From positions 1 through 59,839 of the forward strand of contig CANFVB010000002.1 in the NCBI GenBank assembly GCA_947450355.1: a stretch of 59,839 bases of DNA. Direction: 5' to 3'. Position 1 is the stretch's first letter. Each line of letters starts with the position of its first letter. The stretch is from Bacteroidota bacterium. Lineage in GTDB: Bacteria > Bacteroidota > Bacteroidia > Flavobacteriales > Flavobacteriaceae. A program made the position numbers and the translations under genes. Below are positions 1 through 12,021 of this stretch, piece after piece. The notes beneath the pieces were generated by a model that was given only the letters and a program-made list of their open reading frames with translations, did not search any database and was not told the DNA's origin.

Positions 1-66
1 AACGAATACAACCTCGTTATAGTGTGTAGAATACGATATATTTGAATGTATTAAATAAAATCTACT

Positions 67-3000
67 ATGCGCAAACAATCTTGGCTCTTTTTATTGTTAT
101 TTTTCATCGGAATCACAACCGTTTCGGCTCAAAAATCCGCAATTTACACGCACGATTTAGAAGCGTTCAATAATGCACTTTCATTATATAATAATGGGCA
201 ATATTTATCTGCTCAGATTATTTTTGACAAAGTGAAATTAGAAAATAAAAGTAGTGAAGTGCAATCAGATTGTGCTTATTATAGTGCAAATTGTGCCATT
301 CGTCTCAATCAATCGAATGCAGATTTCTTGATGGAAAATTTTGTTTCTGATTACCCAACAAGTACCAAAAGAAACCAAGCTTACATTGAAGTTGCAGAAT
401 ATTATTTTGAACAAGGTAACTATCCAAAATCTCTAATTTGGTTTGATAAAGTAGATGAAAGTTCCTTGGATTCTGACGATATTGATAAATTTAATTTCCA
501 AAAAGGTTACGCTTTTTTTACTGCAAAAAACAAAATTGAAGCTACACCGTATTTTAATAAAGTGCTTAATTCACCAAATTATGGTTCGCAAGCCAAGTAT
601 TATTTAGGTTTTATGGCTTATGAAGGCGATGATTATAAAAATGCAACTAAATATTTTGACCAAGTTTCTGGCGAAGAAAAATACAAAGAAAAACTTTCTT
701 ATTTTCAAGCGGATATGAATTTCAAATTAGGAAATTTCCAAAAAGCAATTGATTTAGGTTTGGTTGCAATGGCAAAATCCAATGCTTTAGAGAAATCAGA
801 ATTGAATAAAATCATTGGCGAAAGCTATTTTAATTTGAATCAATACGAAAAGGCCATTCCTTTTTTGAAAGAATATAAAGGTAAAAAAGGAAAATGGAAC
901 AATACCGATTTTTACCAATTGGGATTTGCTTATTATCAACAAAATGATTTTGAAAATGCAATCACCCAATTCAATAAAATCATTGATGGCAAAGACTTTG
1001 TTGCGCAAAACGCCTATTATCATTTAGGTCAAAGTTATTTGAAAACCGATAAAAAACAACAAGCTTTGAATGCTTTTAAAAATGCATCTGAGATGGTATT
1101 TGATATAAAAATTCAAGAAGATGCCGCTTTAAATTATTCAAAATTAAGTTATGATATTGGAAATTCATATCAAAGTGTTCCAGATGTATTGTCCGCTTTT
1201 TTAGATAAATATCCTAATTCCCCAAGCAAAACAGATATTGAAACGTTATTGATAAATTCCTTTATTACATCAAAAAATTATAAAGGCGCATTAGAATTAT
1301 TAGAAAAAAATAAAAGTTTTGCTAACAAACAGGCGTATCAAAAAGTGACTTTTTATAGAGGTTTAGAATTATATACTGATGGAAATTACCAGGAAGCATT
1401 AGCAATGTTCAAGAAATCTATTGGTGAACAAAAAGACCCGAAATTTACCGCTCGTGCTACTTTTTGGAAAGGAGAAACAGAATTTGTTTTGGATAGTTTC
1501 AATGAATCATTATTGAGTTTCAAGCAATTTATAGGTTTTGCAGAAGCTAAAAACACTACCGAATTCAAAAATATAAATTACAATATTGCCTATTGCTATT
1601 TCAAATTAAAAGAATACGAACAAGCAGGAAATTTTTTCCAAGCTCAAATTGATGCTGTAAAAGACGATAAAATCAGATTGAACGATTCTTATTTGCGTTT
1701 GGGTGACAGCCGTTTTGTATCGACAAAGTATTGGCCAGCAATGGATGCGTATAATAAAGCGATTGATTTGAAAAGTATCGATGCCGATTATGCGGCTTTT
1801 CAAAAAGCAATTAGTTACGGATTTGTATCTAAAAATGATAAGAAAATTGAGGATTTGAATAAGTTAATTGCAACGTATTCAAAATCGCAATATCGTGACG
1901 ATGCCTTATTTGAATTGGGAAATACGTATGTTGCTGAAAAAAAATCGGATTTGGCAATTAAAACCTACGACCAATTGATAAGCGAATTTAAAAATGGTTC
2001 GTATGCTTCAAAAGCAATTTTGAGACAAGGATTAATTTATTATAATTCTGAAAAAGACGATTTGGCGATTGGAAAATTCAAGAAAGTGGCTGCTGAATAT
2101 CCTAGAACGCCAGAAGCTTTAGAAGCCGTTTCAACCGCCAGAATTATTTATGTAGATAATGGAAAAGTGGATGAATATGCGACTTGGGTGCGAACTTTGG
2201 ATTTTGTTTCTGTGACCGATGCAGAATTAGATAATGACACTTATGAAGCTGCTGAAAAACAATATTTACAGAATAATACCAAGCAATCTATTTCGGCATT
2301 TAGCAGTTATGTTTCAAAATTTCCTAATGGAAATCACGCTTTGAACGCTAATTTCTACTTGGCACAATCTTATTTTGCCGATGGATTAGAATCGAATGCA
2401 GTTGCCAATTATGACTTTGTAATTTCGAAACCAAGGAATGAATTTACGGAACAAGCCTTGGCAAGATTGGCTCAAATTCATACTAAATCAAATGATTTTG
2501 AGAAGTTGATTCCAATTTTAAAACGTTTAGAAACAGAAGCTGATTTTCCTCAAAACATCACATTTGCACAAGCCAATTTGATGAAAACGTATTACGAACA
2601 AAAGGATTATGTGAACGCCGTAGTTTATGCGGATAAGGTTTTGATTAACCCCAAAACAGATGATAAAGTAAAAAGTGACGCACAAATCATCGTAGCTCGT
2701 TCGGCTATAAATTCTAATGATGAACCTAAAGCACGTCTGGCTTACGCCAAATTATTAACACTCGCAAAAGGGGAATTGGCTGCTGAAGCGTTGTATTATG
2801 ATGCTTATTTCAAAAATATTGATGCGAAATTTGAAGAATCCAATACCGTAGTTCAAAAATTAACCAAGGATTATTCTGGCTATAAATATTTTGGTGCAAA
2901 AGGATTGGTCGTTATGGCAAAAAACTTTTATGGATTGAAAGACAGTTTTCAAGCGACGTATATTTTGGATAGTGTCATTAAGAATTTCACTGCATTTCCG

Positions 3001-3081
3001 GATGTTGTAGAAGAAGCACAAAAGGAATTGGATGTTATTAAAACCGAAGAAGCTAAGACGAATTCGTCTATAATTAAATAG
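67..3081 (+). CDS. Tetratricopeptide-repeat protein with signal peptide
   Basis: 1004-aa ORF, N-terminal signal peptide (MRKQSWLFLLLFFIGITTVSAQ), many TPR-like repeats. Confidence 0.9.
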   Translation: MRKQSWLFLLLFFIGITTVSAQKSAIYTHDLEAFNNALSLYNNGQYLSAQIIFDKVKLENKSSEVQSDCAYYSANCAIRLNQSNADFLMENFVSDYPTSTKRNQAYIEVAEYYFEQGNYPKSLIWFDKVDESSLDSDDIDKFNFQKGYAFFTAKNKIEATPYFNKVLNSPNYGSQAKYYLGFMAYEGDDYKNATKYFDQVSGEEKYKEKLSYFQADMNFKLGNFQKAIDLGLVAMAKSNALEKSELNKIIGESYFNLNQYEKAIPFLKEYKGKKGKWNNTDFYQLGFAYYQQNDFENAITQFNKIIDGKDFVAQNAYYHLGQSYLKTDKKQQALNAFKNASEMVFDIKIQEDAALNYSKLSYDIGNSYQSVPDVLSAFLDKYPNSPSKTDIETLLINSFITSKNYKGALELLEKNKSFANKQAYQKVTFYRGLELYTDGNYQEALAMFKKSIGEQKDPKFTARATFWKGETEFVLDSFNESLLSFKQFIGFAEAKNTTEFKNINYNIAYCYFKLKEYEQAGNFFQAQIDAVKDDKIRLNDSYLRLGDSRFVSTKYWPAMDAYNKAIDLKSIDADYAAFQKAISYGFVSKNDKKIEDLNKLIATYSKSQYRDDALFELGNTYVAEKKSDLAIKTYDQLISEFKNGSYASKAILRQGLIYYNSEKDDLAIGKFKKVAAEYPRTPEALEAVSTARIIYVDNGKVDEYATWVRTLDFVSVTDAELDNDTYEAAEKQYLQNNTKQSISAFSSYVSKFPNGNHALNANFYLAQSYFADGLESNAVANYDFVISKPRNEFTEQALARLAQIHTKSNDFEKLIPILKRLETEADFPQNITFAQANLMKTYYEQKDYVNAVVYADKVLINPKTDDKVKSDAQIIVARSAINSNDEPKARLAYAKLLTLAKGELAAEALYYDAYFKNIDAKFEESNTVVQKLTKDYSGYKYFGAKGLVVMAKNFYGLKDSFQATYILDSVIKNFTAFPDVVEEAQKELDVIKTEEAKTNSSIIK

Positions 3082-3164
3082 ACGAAAAGATAATAGACAG
3101 ATAGATAATAGACAGTTAGAAATTGAGAAAATGTTTTTTAATTTAAGGTAGATACAAATAAAAT

Positions 3165-3530
3165 ATGAGCGAATTTAAAAGACATAATTTTAAAAAACTA
3201 AAGATTTGGCAAATGGCAATGGAATTAGCAAAGGAAATTTTTAAGATATCAGCGAGTTTTCCAAGTTCAGAAAAATTTGGATTAGCGAGTCAAATGAATC
3301 GATGTTCTGTTTCTATGCCATCTAATATTGCTGAAGGTTCAAGCCGGACAAATAAATCTTTCAGTCATTTTATCGATATTTCATTAGGTTCGTCATTTGA
3401 ACTTCAAACGCAATTGATATTGGCAAATAGTCAAAAATACATAACGGATGAATCATCTCAATATATTGAGAATAAAATAGAAGAATTTCAAAAAGCAACA
3501 ATGTCATTTCAAAATACATTAAACAAATAA
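3165..3530 (+). CDS. Four-helix-bundle protein (S23 / 23S rRNA-IVP / Avd-like family), copy 1
   Basis: KIWQMAMELAKEIF...FPSSEKFGLASQMNRCSVSMPSNIAEGSSR motif typical of the family. Confidence 0.88.
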   Translation: MSEFKRHNFKKLKIWQMAMELAKEIFKISASFPSSEKFGLASQMNRCSVSMPSNIAEGSSRTNKSFSHFIDISLGSSFELQTQLILANSQKYITDESSQYIENKIEEFQKATMSFQNTLNK

Positions 3531-3533
3531 TTT

Positions 3534-5348
3534 ATGTCAAAAAAAACCATATTTACCAGTCCATTATCTCTTCGTCTATCATCTTTTAATCTTTCTCTAT
3601 TGAGTCTATCATCTCTTCGTCTATCATCTCTTCGTCTTCCTCTATTATCTTTTAGTCTCATTTTAATTTCTCAAATTGTTCTCGCACAAAAGAAAGATGA
3701 AAACATAGGGACTGAAGTTGTAAACGTGGTAAAACCATACACGCCAACAATTTCAGATGCTTTTAAAGTTAAGGAAACACCCGCTTTAGAGGATGAAGAC
3801 AATACTAAAAAGGAAGTGATTAAATATTCGATTTTTTCTTTTCCGGTGGCTTCTACTTTCACGCCTTCAAAAGGTAGGGCTGCAAATGTGGACAAATCAG
3901 AATCGGAGAAATTATTCAAAAATTACCTGACGTTGGGTTTTGGAAATTATACCACACTAAATGCGGAACTATTCGTGACAGAAAACATAAGCGATACAGA
4001 ATATGTAGGTGGAATGTTGCGCCATCTTTCGTCTCAAGGCGGAATAAAAGGCGTTGATTTGGATGATAAATTTTACACGACTTCTTTGGATTTAACGTAT
4101 GGAAATCAACAGAAAAATTTGACTTGGAATGCCGATTTAGGCTATCAAAACCAAGTGTATAATTGGTACGGTTTACCCGAGAATTTTTCTTCAACTATAA
4201 TTGACGGAATCAACCCACAGCATACGTTTCATAATTTTTATGCAGGTGCAAAATTCAGTTTAAATGATAGTTTTTTTAAGGAAGGAAGCGTAAAATACAA
4301 TCGCTTTTGGGATGCACGAGGTTCGTCTGAAAATAGATTTTATGTAAAACCGTCTTTTGAATTTGATGCATTTGATGAAAAAATTAAAACCAATTTTATA
4401 GTTGATTATTTAGGAGGAAGTTTTGAAAAAGACTTTTTTACAACGAATGCTATAAAATACGGATATACCAATTTTGGAGTTCATCCTAGTGTGGTAATCA
4501 ATAAAAATGATTGGTCTGTGAATGTTGGAGCAGCAGTTTTTTATAGTATTGACAATGAAAATAGTAAAAATAAATTGTTCGTTTATCCACAAATAAACGC
4601 ATCCTTGAAAGTAGTTGGTGATTTTATGATTTTCTACACAGGGGCAGAGGGAAGTTTGGATCAAAATTCTTATCGTGATTTCTCAAATGAAAATCCATAT
4701 ATTTCACCAACATTGGTGATTGCCCCAACCGACAAACAATACGATATTTTTGCTGGATTGAAAGGAAAATTAGCAAGTGCGGTGAGTTATAATATTCGAG
4801 GTTCATTTCAAAACGAGAAAAATAAAGCGTTATTTAAAAGCAATAACTTCACTGAAAATAGTGCCAATGAAGATTACGAATTCGGAAATTCTTTAGGAGT
4901 TGTATATGATGATATGAAAACGGTGCGTTTTTTCGGGGAATTAAATGCTGATTTTTCAAAGAATGTATCCTTCGGAATTAACGGAACTTTTAGCAGTTAT
5001 TCAACTCATTTTCAGGAAGAAGCTTGGAATTTGCCTGCAATAAAATTGGGTTCTAATTTAAATGTAATAATAACTAAAAAGTGGTATGCTGGTGCAAATG
5101 TGTTCTTCGTTGGTGAAAGAAAAGATTTGCAAGTAAACACGGATATTTTGCCTTTAATTGCGCCATCCCCAATTACGATTTCCAGTTATTTCGATGCAAA
5201 TTTAAACGTTGGATACAAACACAGCGAACGTTTAACAGGATTTTTGAAATTGAATAATATTGGAAATCAAGCTTATCAAAGATGGTTGAATTATCCAGTT
5301 CAAGGATTTCAAGTGATTTTAGGAGCGAGCTATAAGTTTGATTTTTAA
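3534..5348 (+). CDS. TonB-dependent receptor-like / outer-membrane beta-barrel protein
   Basis: 604-aa ORF, signal peptide ending LAQ, aromatic beta-strand pattern, C-terminal F (ASYKFDF); N-terminus contains a repeat-encoded S/L/R-rich stretch. Confidence 0.8.
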   Translation: MSKKTIFTSPLSLRLSSFNLSLLSLSSLRLSSLRLPLLSFSLILISQIVLAQKKDENIGTEVVNVVKPYTPTISDAFKVKETPALEDEDNTKKEVIKYSIFSFPVASTFTPSKGRAANVDKSESEKLFKNYLTLGFGNYTTLNAELFVTENISDTEYVGGMLRHLSSQGGIKGVDLDDKFYTTSLDLTYGNQQKNLTWNADLGYQNQVYNWYGLPENFSSTIIDGINPQHTFHNFYAGAKFSLNDSFFKEGSVKYNRFWDARGSSENRFYVKPSFEFDAFDEKIKTNFIVDYLGGSFEKDFFTTNAIKYGYTNFGVHPSVVINKNDWSVNVGAAVFYSIDNENSKNKLFVYPQINASLKVVGDFMIFYTGAEGSLDQNSYRDFSNENPYISPTLVIAPTDKQYDIFAGLKGKLASAVSYNIRGSFQNEKNKALFKSNNFTENSANEDYEFGNSLGVVYDDMKTVRFFGELNADFSKNVSFGINGTFSSYSTHFQEEAWNLPAIKLGSNLNVIITKKWYAGANVFFVGERKDLQVNTDILPLIAPSPITISSYFDANLNVGYKHSERLTGFLKLNNIGNQAYQRWLNYPVQGFQVILGASYKFDF

Positions 5349-5477
5349 AAGGTTCAAAGGGGCAAAGTTGATAGAGGAATATGTTTGAAGTAATTTCTTC
5401 ATTGTTCATAACGTTTTATCCTCAAAGATTAGAAACCTTTGTACCTTTGCAACTCAAAACCGCTGCACCTAAAATAA

Positions 5478-5927
5478 ATGACTCTCAAACGAAAAATCCA
5501 TCAGCATTATATCCAACAAGTCCAAGACAAAATAGATGTTTTTCGGGATATGATTTCGGCATTGACCGAAGATTCTAAGAATGATGCCAAAGGTTCTGCG
5601 GGCGACAAACACGAAACCGCATTGTCGATGATGCATATAGAACAGGAAAAACTCAATTATAAACTCAAAGAAGTTTTAGAGCAAAAAGCAGTTTTAGATA
5701 AAATAGATTCCTCTTCAATACATACTACAATTGCTTTGGGAAGTTTGGTTCAAGCCAATGGAATCTATCTTTATGTGAGTTTGGCGCTCACAAAAATCAA
5801 CATCGAACAAGTGAATATTATCGCTTTATCGCCACAATCGCCACTGGGAACTAAATTAATGGGGAATAAAGTGGGTTTTGAATTTGAAATTAATACTACA
5901 AAGTACCACATAGAAAGCATTTCATAA
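5478..5927 (+). CDS. GreA/GreB-like C-terminal domain protein (putative)
   Basis: 149 aa; C-terminal ...ALGSLVQANGIYLYVS...IALSPQSPLGTKLMGNKVGFEFEI resembles GreA C-terminal domain. Confidence 0.5.
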   Translation: MTLKRKIHQHYIQQVQDKIDVFRDMISALTEDSKNDAKGSAGDKHETALSMMHIEQEKLNYKLKEVLEQKAVLDKIDSSSIHTTIALGSLVQANGIYLYVSLALTKINIEQVNIIALSPQSPLGTKLMGNKVGFEFEINTTKYHIESIS

Positions 5928-6091
5928 CCCTGATTTTTTACAGTCTGTAACTTCAAATATAGATTTTAATTACTTTTACTTTCATATTTACATAAAAATA
6001 CAAATCTATGTTTATTATTATAACTAAATAATTCTATTTGGTTTTAATAAGGAATCATTATGCTCAAATTTGCAGAAGTAAAAAATATAGT

Positions 6092-7708
6092 ATGTGTGGA
6101 ATTTTAGCCATTATTGGAAAAGGAAAAGAAGAAGAGTTAGTAAAAAAACTTTCTAAAAGAATGTCGCATCGCGGACCAGATGAAAGTGATTTGCATATAA
6201 CTGAAAACGGACATATTTTGAGCCACGAACGCTTGTCGATTATAGATTTGCATTCTGGAAGACAACCAATTCAAGGGTCAAAAACGGCTTGGATGGTTCA
6301 CAATGGTGAAGTTTATAACCACCAAGAATTGCGTGATGGGATTTTGAAACACCATACTTTTAGAACCAAATCAGATTCGGAAGTTATCGTGCATTTATAT
6401 GAAGAATTTGGATATGATTTTTGCAATATGTTGGATGGAGATTGGGCATTTGTAATTGTTGATGGCGACGATTATATCGCAGGTCGTGATCCAATGGGCG
6501 TGAAACCGTTGTATTATGGTTTGGACGAAAGAGGCCGTACTTATTTTTCATCTGAAATGAAACCAATTGCCGATCAATGCAAAACGTTCTCTACATTTCC
6601 CCCAGGGCATTACTACACAGAAAAAACAGGATTTGTAAAATATTACAATCCAGAATATGAAGATTATTTAAAAGCAGATCACGAATTGGATTTGGATTTA
6701 ATCAGAACTTCATTAACAGAAGCTACTCGCAAAAGATTAATGAGTGATGTGCCAATTGGTGTATTGCTTTCGGGAGGTTTGGATTCGTCACTGACATCGG
6801 CAATAGCCTCAAGATTATTAGCGGAAAGCGGCAAAAAATTACATTCTTTTTCAATTGGTTTAGATGAAAATGCACCAGATGCAATGGCGGCGAGAAAAGT
6901 TGCTGAATATTTAGGAACGGAACACCACGAAATCCATTTTACAATTGAGCAAGGAATTGAAATTTTAGACAAGTTGGTTTGGCATTTAGAAACCTATGAT
7001 GTGACTTCAATTCGTGCCAGTACGCCAATGTATTTCTTGTCAAAAGCAATCACTGATTTGGGAATAAAAGTGGTTTTATCTGGTGAAGGTGCCGATGAAA
7101 TTTTTGGAGGTTATTTGTATTTTAGAAATGCACCATCAACGGTAGATTTTCAAAAAGAAACCATTGAAAGAGTTCAAAAATTATTCACTGCCGATTTGTT
7201 AAGAGCTGATAAATCTACAATGGCACACGGATTAGAAGCGAGAGTTCCATTTTTAGACAAAGAATTTTTGGATGTTGCAATGTTAATCAAAGCAGAAGAA
7301 AAGCAACCGAAAACGTATGACGGAAAAGAAAAATACATTCTAAGAAAAGCATTTGACACACCCGATAATCCATATTTGCCAGCTGAAGTTTTGTGGAGAC
7401 AAAAAGAGCAATTTTCAGATGGAGTAGGGTACAACTGGATTGATCAATTAATTGATTATTGTTCGTCAAAAGTTACCGATGAAGAATTGGAAGCTGCGGG
7501 TTCTTTGTTTTCATACAACACACCAACAACCAAAGAAGCGTATTTTTACCGAACTATTTTCCATAAATATTATCCACAAGTAAGTGCGGCGCAAACCGTT
7601 AGAAAATGGATTCCAAAATGGCAAGAAAACCAAGACCCAAGCGGAAGAGCGAATGCTGCTCACGTTAAAGCGGATACCGATATAGCAAAAACAAATGTTG
7701 TAATTTAG
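6092..7708 (+). CDS. asnB: Asparagine synthase B (glutamine-hydrolysing)
   Basis: Start chosen at ATG 6092 so that catalytic Cys follows Met (MCGILAIIGKG); LSGGLDSSL PP-loop motif. Confidence 0.95.
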   Translation: MCGILAIIGKGKEEELVKKLSKRMSHRGPDESDLHITENGHILSHERLSIIDLHSGRQPIQGSKTAWMVHNGEVYNHQELRDGILKHHTFRTKSDSEVIVHLYEEFGYDFCNMLDGDWAFVIVDGDDYIAGRDPMGVKPLYYGLDERGRTYFSSEMKPIADQCKTFSTFPPGHYYTEKTGFVKYYNPEYEDYLKADHELDLDLIRTSLTEATRKRLMSDVPIGVLLSGGLDSSLTSAIASRLLAESGKKLHSFSIGLDENAPDAMAARKVAEYLGTEHHEIHFTIEQGIEILDKLVWHLETYDVTSIRASTPMYFLSKAITDLGIKVVLSGEGADEIFGGYLYFRNAPSTVDFQKETIERVQKLFTADLLRADKSTMAHGLEARVPFLDKEFLDVAMLIKAEEKQPKTYDGKEKYILRKAFDTPDNPYLPAEVLWRQKEQFSDGVGYNWIDQLIDYCSSKVTDEELEAAGSLFSYNTPTTKEAYFYRTIFHKYYPQVSAAQTVRKWIPKWQENQDPSGRANAAHVKADTDIAKTNVVI

Positions 7709-7737
7709 TTAGTTTTTTTATTTCTATTTGTTTCAAG

Positions 7738-7766
7738 AGCGCTTACTTTTAGTAAGCGTTTTTTTA
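7738..7766 (+). terminator. Rho-independent terminator after asnB
   Basis: CGCTTACT-ttt-AGTAAGCG stem followed by T-run. Confidence 0.75.
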
Positions 7767-7831
7767 TTGGTATAATAATAAGGAGTAATTAACCGATATA
7801 TGTTAATAACTTACACTACTAAAACGAGTGA

Positions 7832-9847
<2,016 letters not shown>

Positions 9848-9850
9848 TTG

Positions 9851-10840
9851 ATGAAAAAGTTAGTCTTTTTATTTTTATTAGTTTCAAATATTTCGTTTTC
9901 TCAAACAACACAAGAGTTGGAAGATTTGGGTCATCTTATAAATGATGCTTTGTTTTTTTCTAATAAATATATTACTCCAGCTGCCGATGCTGCAATATAT
10001 CAAGCAACATCGGGTTGGATGACTTCTCCGAAAAAACGAAAACTTTGGGATGTAACTTTAGGAATTCATTTTAATGCTTTTTTAGTTCCCAATAAGGACA
10101 GACAATTTGTAATTAATAATTCTGATTTTACATTTTTTCATATAGAAAATGCGAGTTCGGCAACAGTTCCAACGGCTTTGGGAAATAACGACCAGGTCAA
10201 TTTGATTGGGCAAATAGGAACAACGCCTGTGAGCTTAAAAACTCCTGAAGGTGTAAATGAAGAGGTTGTTTTATACCCACATTTTTCTGGTTCGGTTGCA
10301 CTTTGGTATGGAACGGAGTTGGTTGTGAAATATGCGCCAAAAACGAATTTAAAAAAAGGCGATTATCAAGTTTATGGATTTGGTTTCAAACATAATTTCG
10401 ATCAATATTTCAAAGCATTGCAGGCTAAAAAGATTAATCTTGCTGGATTAGTTTGTTATTCAAATGAAAATATTAGCTTCGATTTTATTGATCCTCAAAC
10501 GAGTATTGGAACATTGGGAATTAATAGAATTACAGGATTAGTAGATACGTGGCAATTTCAATTCAACGCTTCGAAAGAATATAAAAGATTTGAAATTATT
10601 ACAGGAATTATTGCGAATGTGAGTGATGTAAAATACAAATTCACGGGCGATGTTCCGCCAAATCAAGCAATACCAACACAATCGTTATTCAACGAGAGTT
10701 TAAAAGAAATTTACAAAACAAGAACCAACTTTTTAGGAGAAATATCTTGTAGGTATAAAATTAACAAAATGTATTTACAATCTACCTTCGCTTTTGGTAA
10801 ATTTGTAAATTCAAATGTAGCATTACAATACGAGTTTTAA
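9851..10840 (+). CDS. Outer-membrane protein of unknown function (DUF6588-like)
   Basis: Signal peptide MKKLVFLFLLVSNISFSQ, beta-barrel-like C-terminus ALQYEF. Confidence 0.65.
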   Translation: MKKLVFLFLLVSNISFSQTTQELEDLGHLINDALFFSNKYITPAADAAIYQATSGWMTSPKKRKLWDVTLGIHFNAFLVPNKDRQFVINNSDFTFFHIENASSATVPTALGNNDQVNLIGQIGTTPVSLKTPEGVNEEVVLYPHFSGSVALWYGTELVVKYAPKTNLKKGDYQVYGFGFKHNFDQYFKALQAKKINLAGLVCYSNENISFDFIDPQTSIGTLGINRITGLVDTWQFQFNASKEYKRFEIITGIIANVSDVKYKFTGDVPPNQAIPTQSLFNESLKEIYKTRTNFLGEISCRYKINKMYLQSTFAFGKFVNSNVALQYEF

Positions 10841-10861
10841 CATATAATAAAAAACAAAAAA

Positions 10862-11797
10862 ATGAAAGTTACAATAGTTGGAGCAGGGAATGTGGGAGCA
10901 TCTTGTGCAGACGCAATTTCATACAGAGGAATTGCAAGTGAAGTAGTATTATTGGATATCAAAGAAGGTTTTGCTGAAGGTAAGGCTATGGATATTATGC
11001 AATGTGCTACCAATACTGGTTTTAATACAAGAGTTTCGGGAGTTACAAATGATTACTCGAAAACTTCTGATAGTGATGTAGTGGTAATTACTTCCGGGAT
11101 TCCAAGAAAACCGGGAATGACTCGTGAAGAATTGATTGGGATTAACGCTGGAATTGTAAAAACAGTAGTTGAAAATGTATTAAAGTTTTCACCAAATACT
11201 ATTGTAGTTGTGGTTTCAAACCCAATGGATACAATGACTTATTTGGCTTTGAAAGCTACAGGTTTGCCAAAAAATAGAATTATTGGAATGGGTGGAGCTT
11301 TAGACAGTTCTCGTTTTAGATTTTATTTATCACAAGCTTTGAATACACCTTCAAATGATATTTCAGCAATGGTTATTGGTGGTCACGGTGATACAACTAT
11401 GATTCCACTAACTCGTTTGGCATCTTATAATGGTATTCAAGTTTCTGAATTTCTTTCTCAAGAAGAATTAGATAAAGTAGCGGCTGCAACTATGGTTGGT
11501 GGTGCAACATTAACGGGGCTTTTAGGAACTTCAGCTTGGTATGCGCCGGGAGCTTCTGTGGCGTATTTAGTAGATAGTATTTTGAATAATCAACGAAAAA
11601 TGATTGCTTGTTCGGTGCTATTGGAAGGTGAATACGGTCAAAGTGATATTTGCATTGGTGTTCCGTGTATTATAGGTAAAAACGGAATTGAAGAAATTTT
11701 GGAAATCAAATTAAACGATGCCGAAAAAGCATTATTTGCGAAAAGTGCCGATGCAGTTCGTAATATGAATGCCGATCTTAAGTCGGTATTAGCATAA
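10862..11797 (+). CDS. mdh: Malate dehydrogenase
   Basis: KVTIVGAGNVGASCAD Rossmann motif, VVVSNPMDTMTYLA, GGHGDTTMIP. Confidence 0.95.
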   Translation: MKVTIVGAGNVGASCADAISYRGIASEVVLLDIKEGFAEGKAMDIMQCATNTGFNTRVSGVTNDYSKTSDSDVVVITSGIPRKPGMTREELIGINAGIVKTVVENVLKFSPNTIVVVVSNPMDTMTYLALKATGLPKNRIIGMGGALDSSRFRFYLSQALNTPSNDISAMVIGGHGDTTMIPLTRLASYNGIQVSEFLSQEELDKVAAATMVGGATLTGLLGTSAWYAPGASVAYLVDSILNNQRKMIACSVLLEGEYGQSDICIGVPCIIGKNGIEEILEIKLNDAEKALFAKSADAVRNMNADLKSVLA

Positions 11798-11818
11798 ATA
11801 TTTATACAACTTTGAAAG

Positions 11819-11848
11819 AAGACTGCAAAAAAATGCAGTCTTTTTTTT
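11819..11848 (+). terminator. Rho-independent terminator after mdh
   Basis: AAGACTGCA-aaaaaa-TGCAGTCTT followed by T-run. Confidence 0.85.
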
Positions 11849-11890
11849 AGATTAATCATCAAATAAATTGGTTAATCTCATTGATAATTA

Positions 11891-11898
11891 TATATTTG
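11891..11898 (+). promoter_or_regulatory. Candidate Bacteroidetes -7 box upstream of secDF
   Basis: TATATTTG (TAnnTTTG) with a TTG about 20 nt upstream. Confidence 0.4.
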
Positions 11899-12021
11899 TC
11901 AGCTAAAAAATATTGAGCATAAATAAAGTTGTTGTTATTTATTTAAAATAATAGAAACTTTATTTGTTTTTAACATTTAAACAACTAAAAACAGAATAAA
12001 AATTAATTAATTATAGTAATA

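Noticed and set aside
5381-5578. 65-aa plus-strand ORF
   Set aside because: Overlaps the 5478-5927 gene in another frame and runs through stutter repeats.
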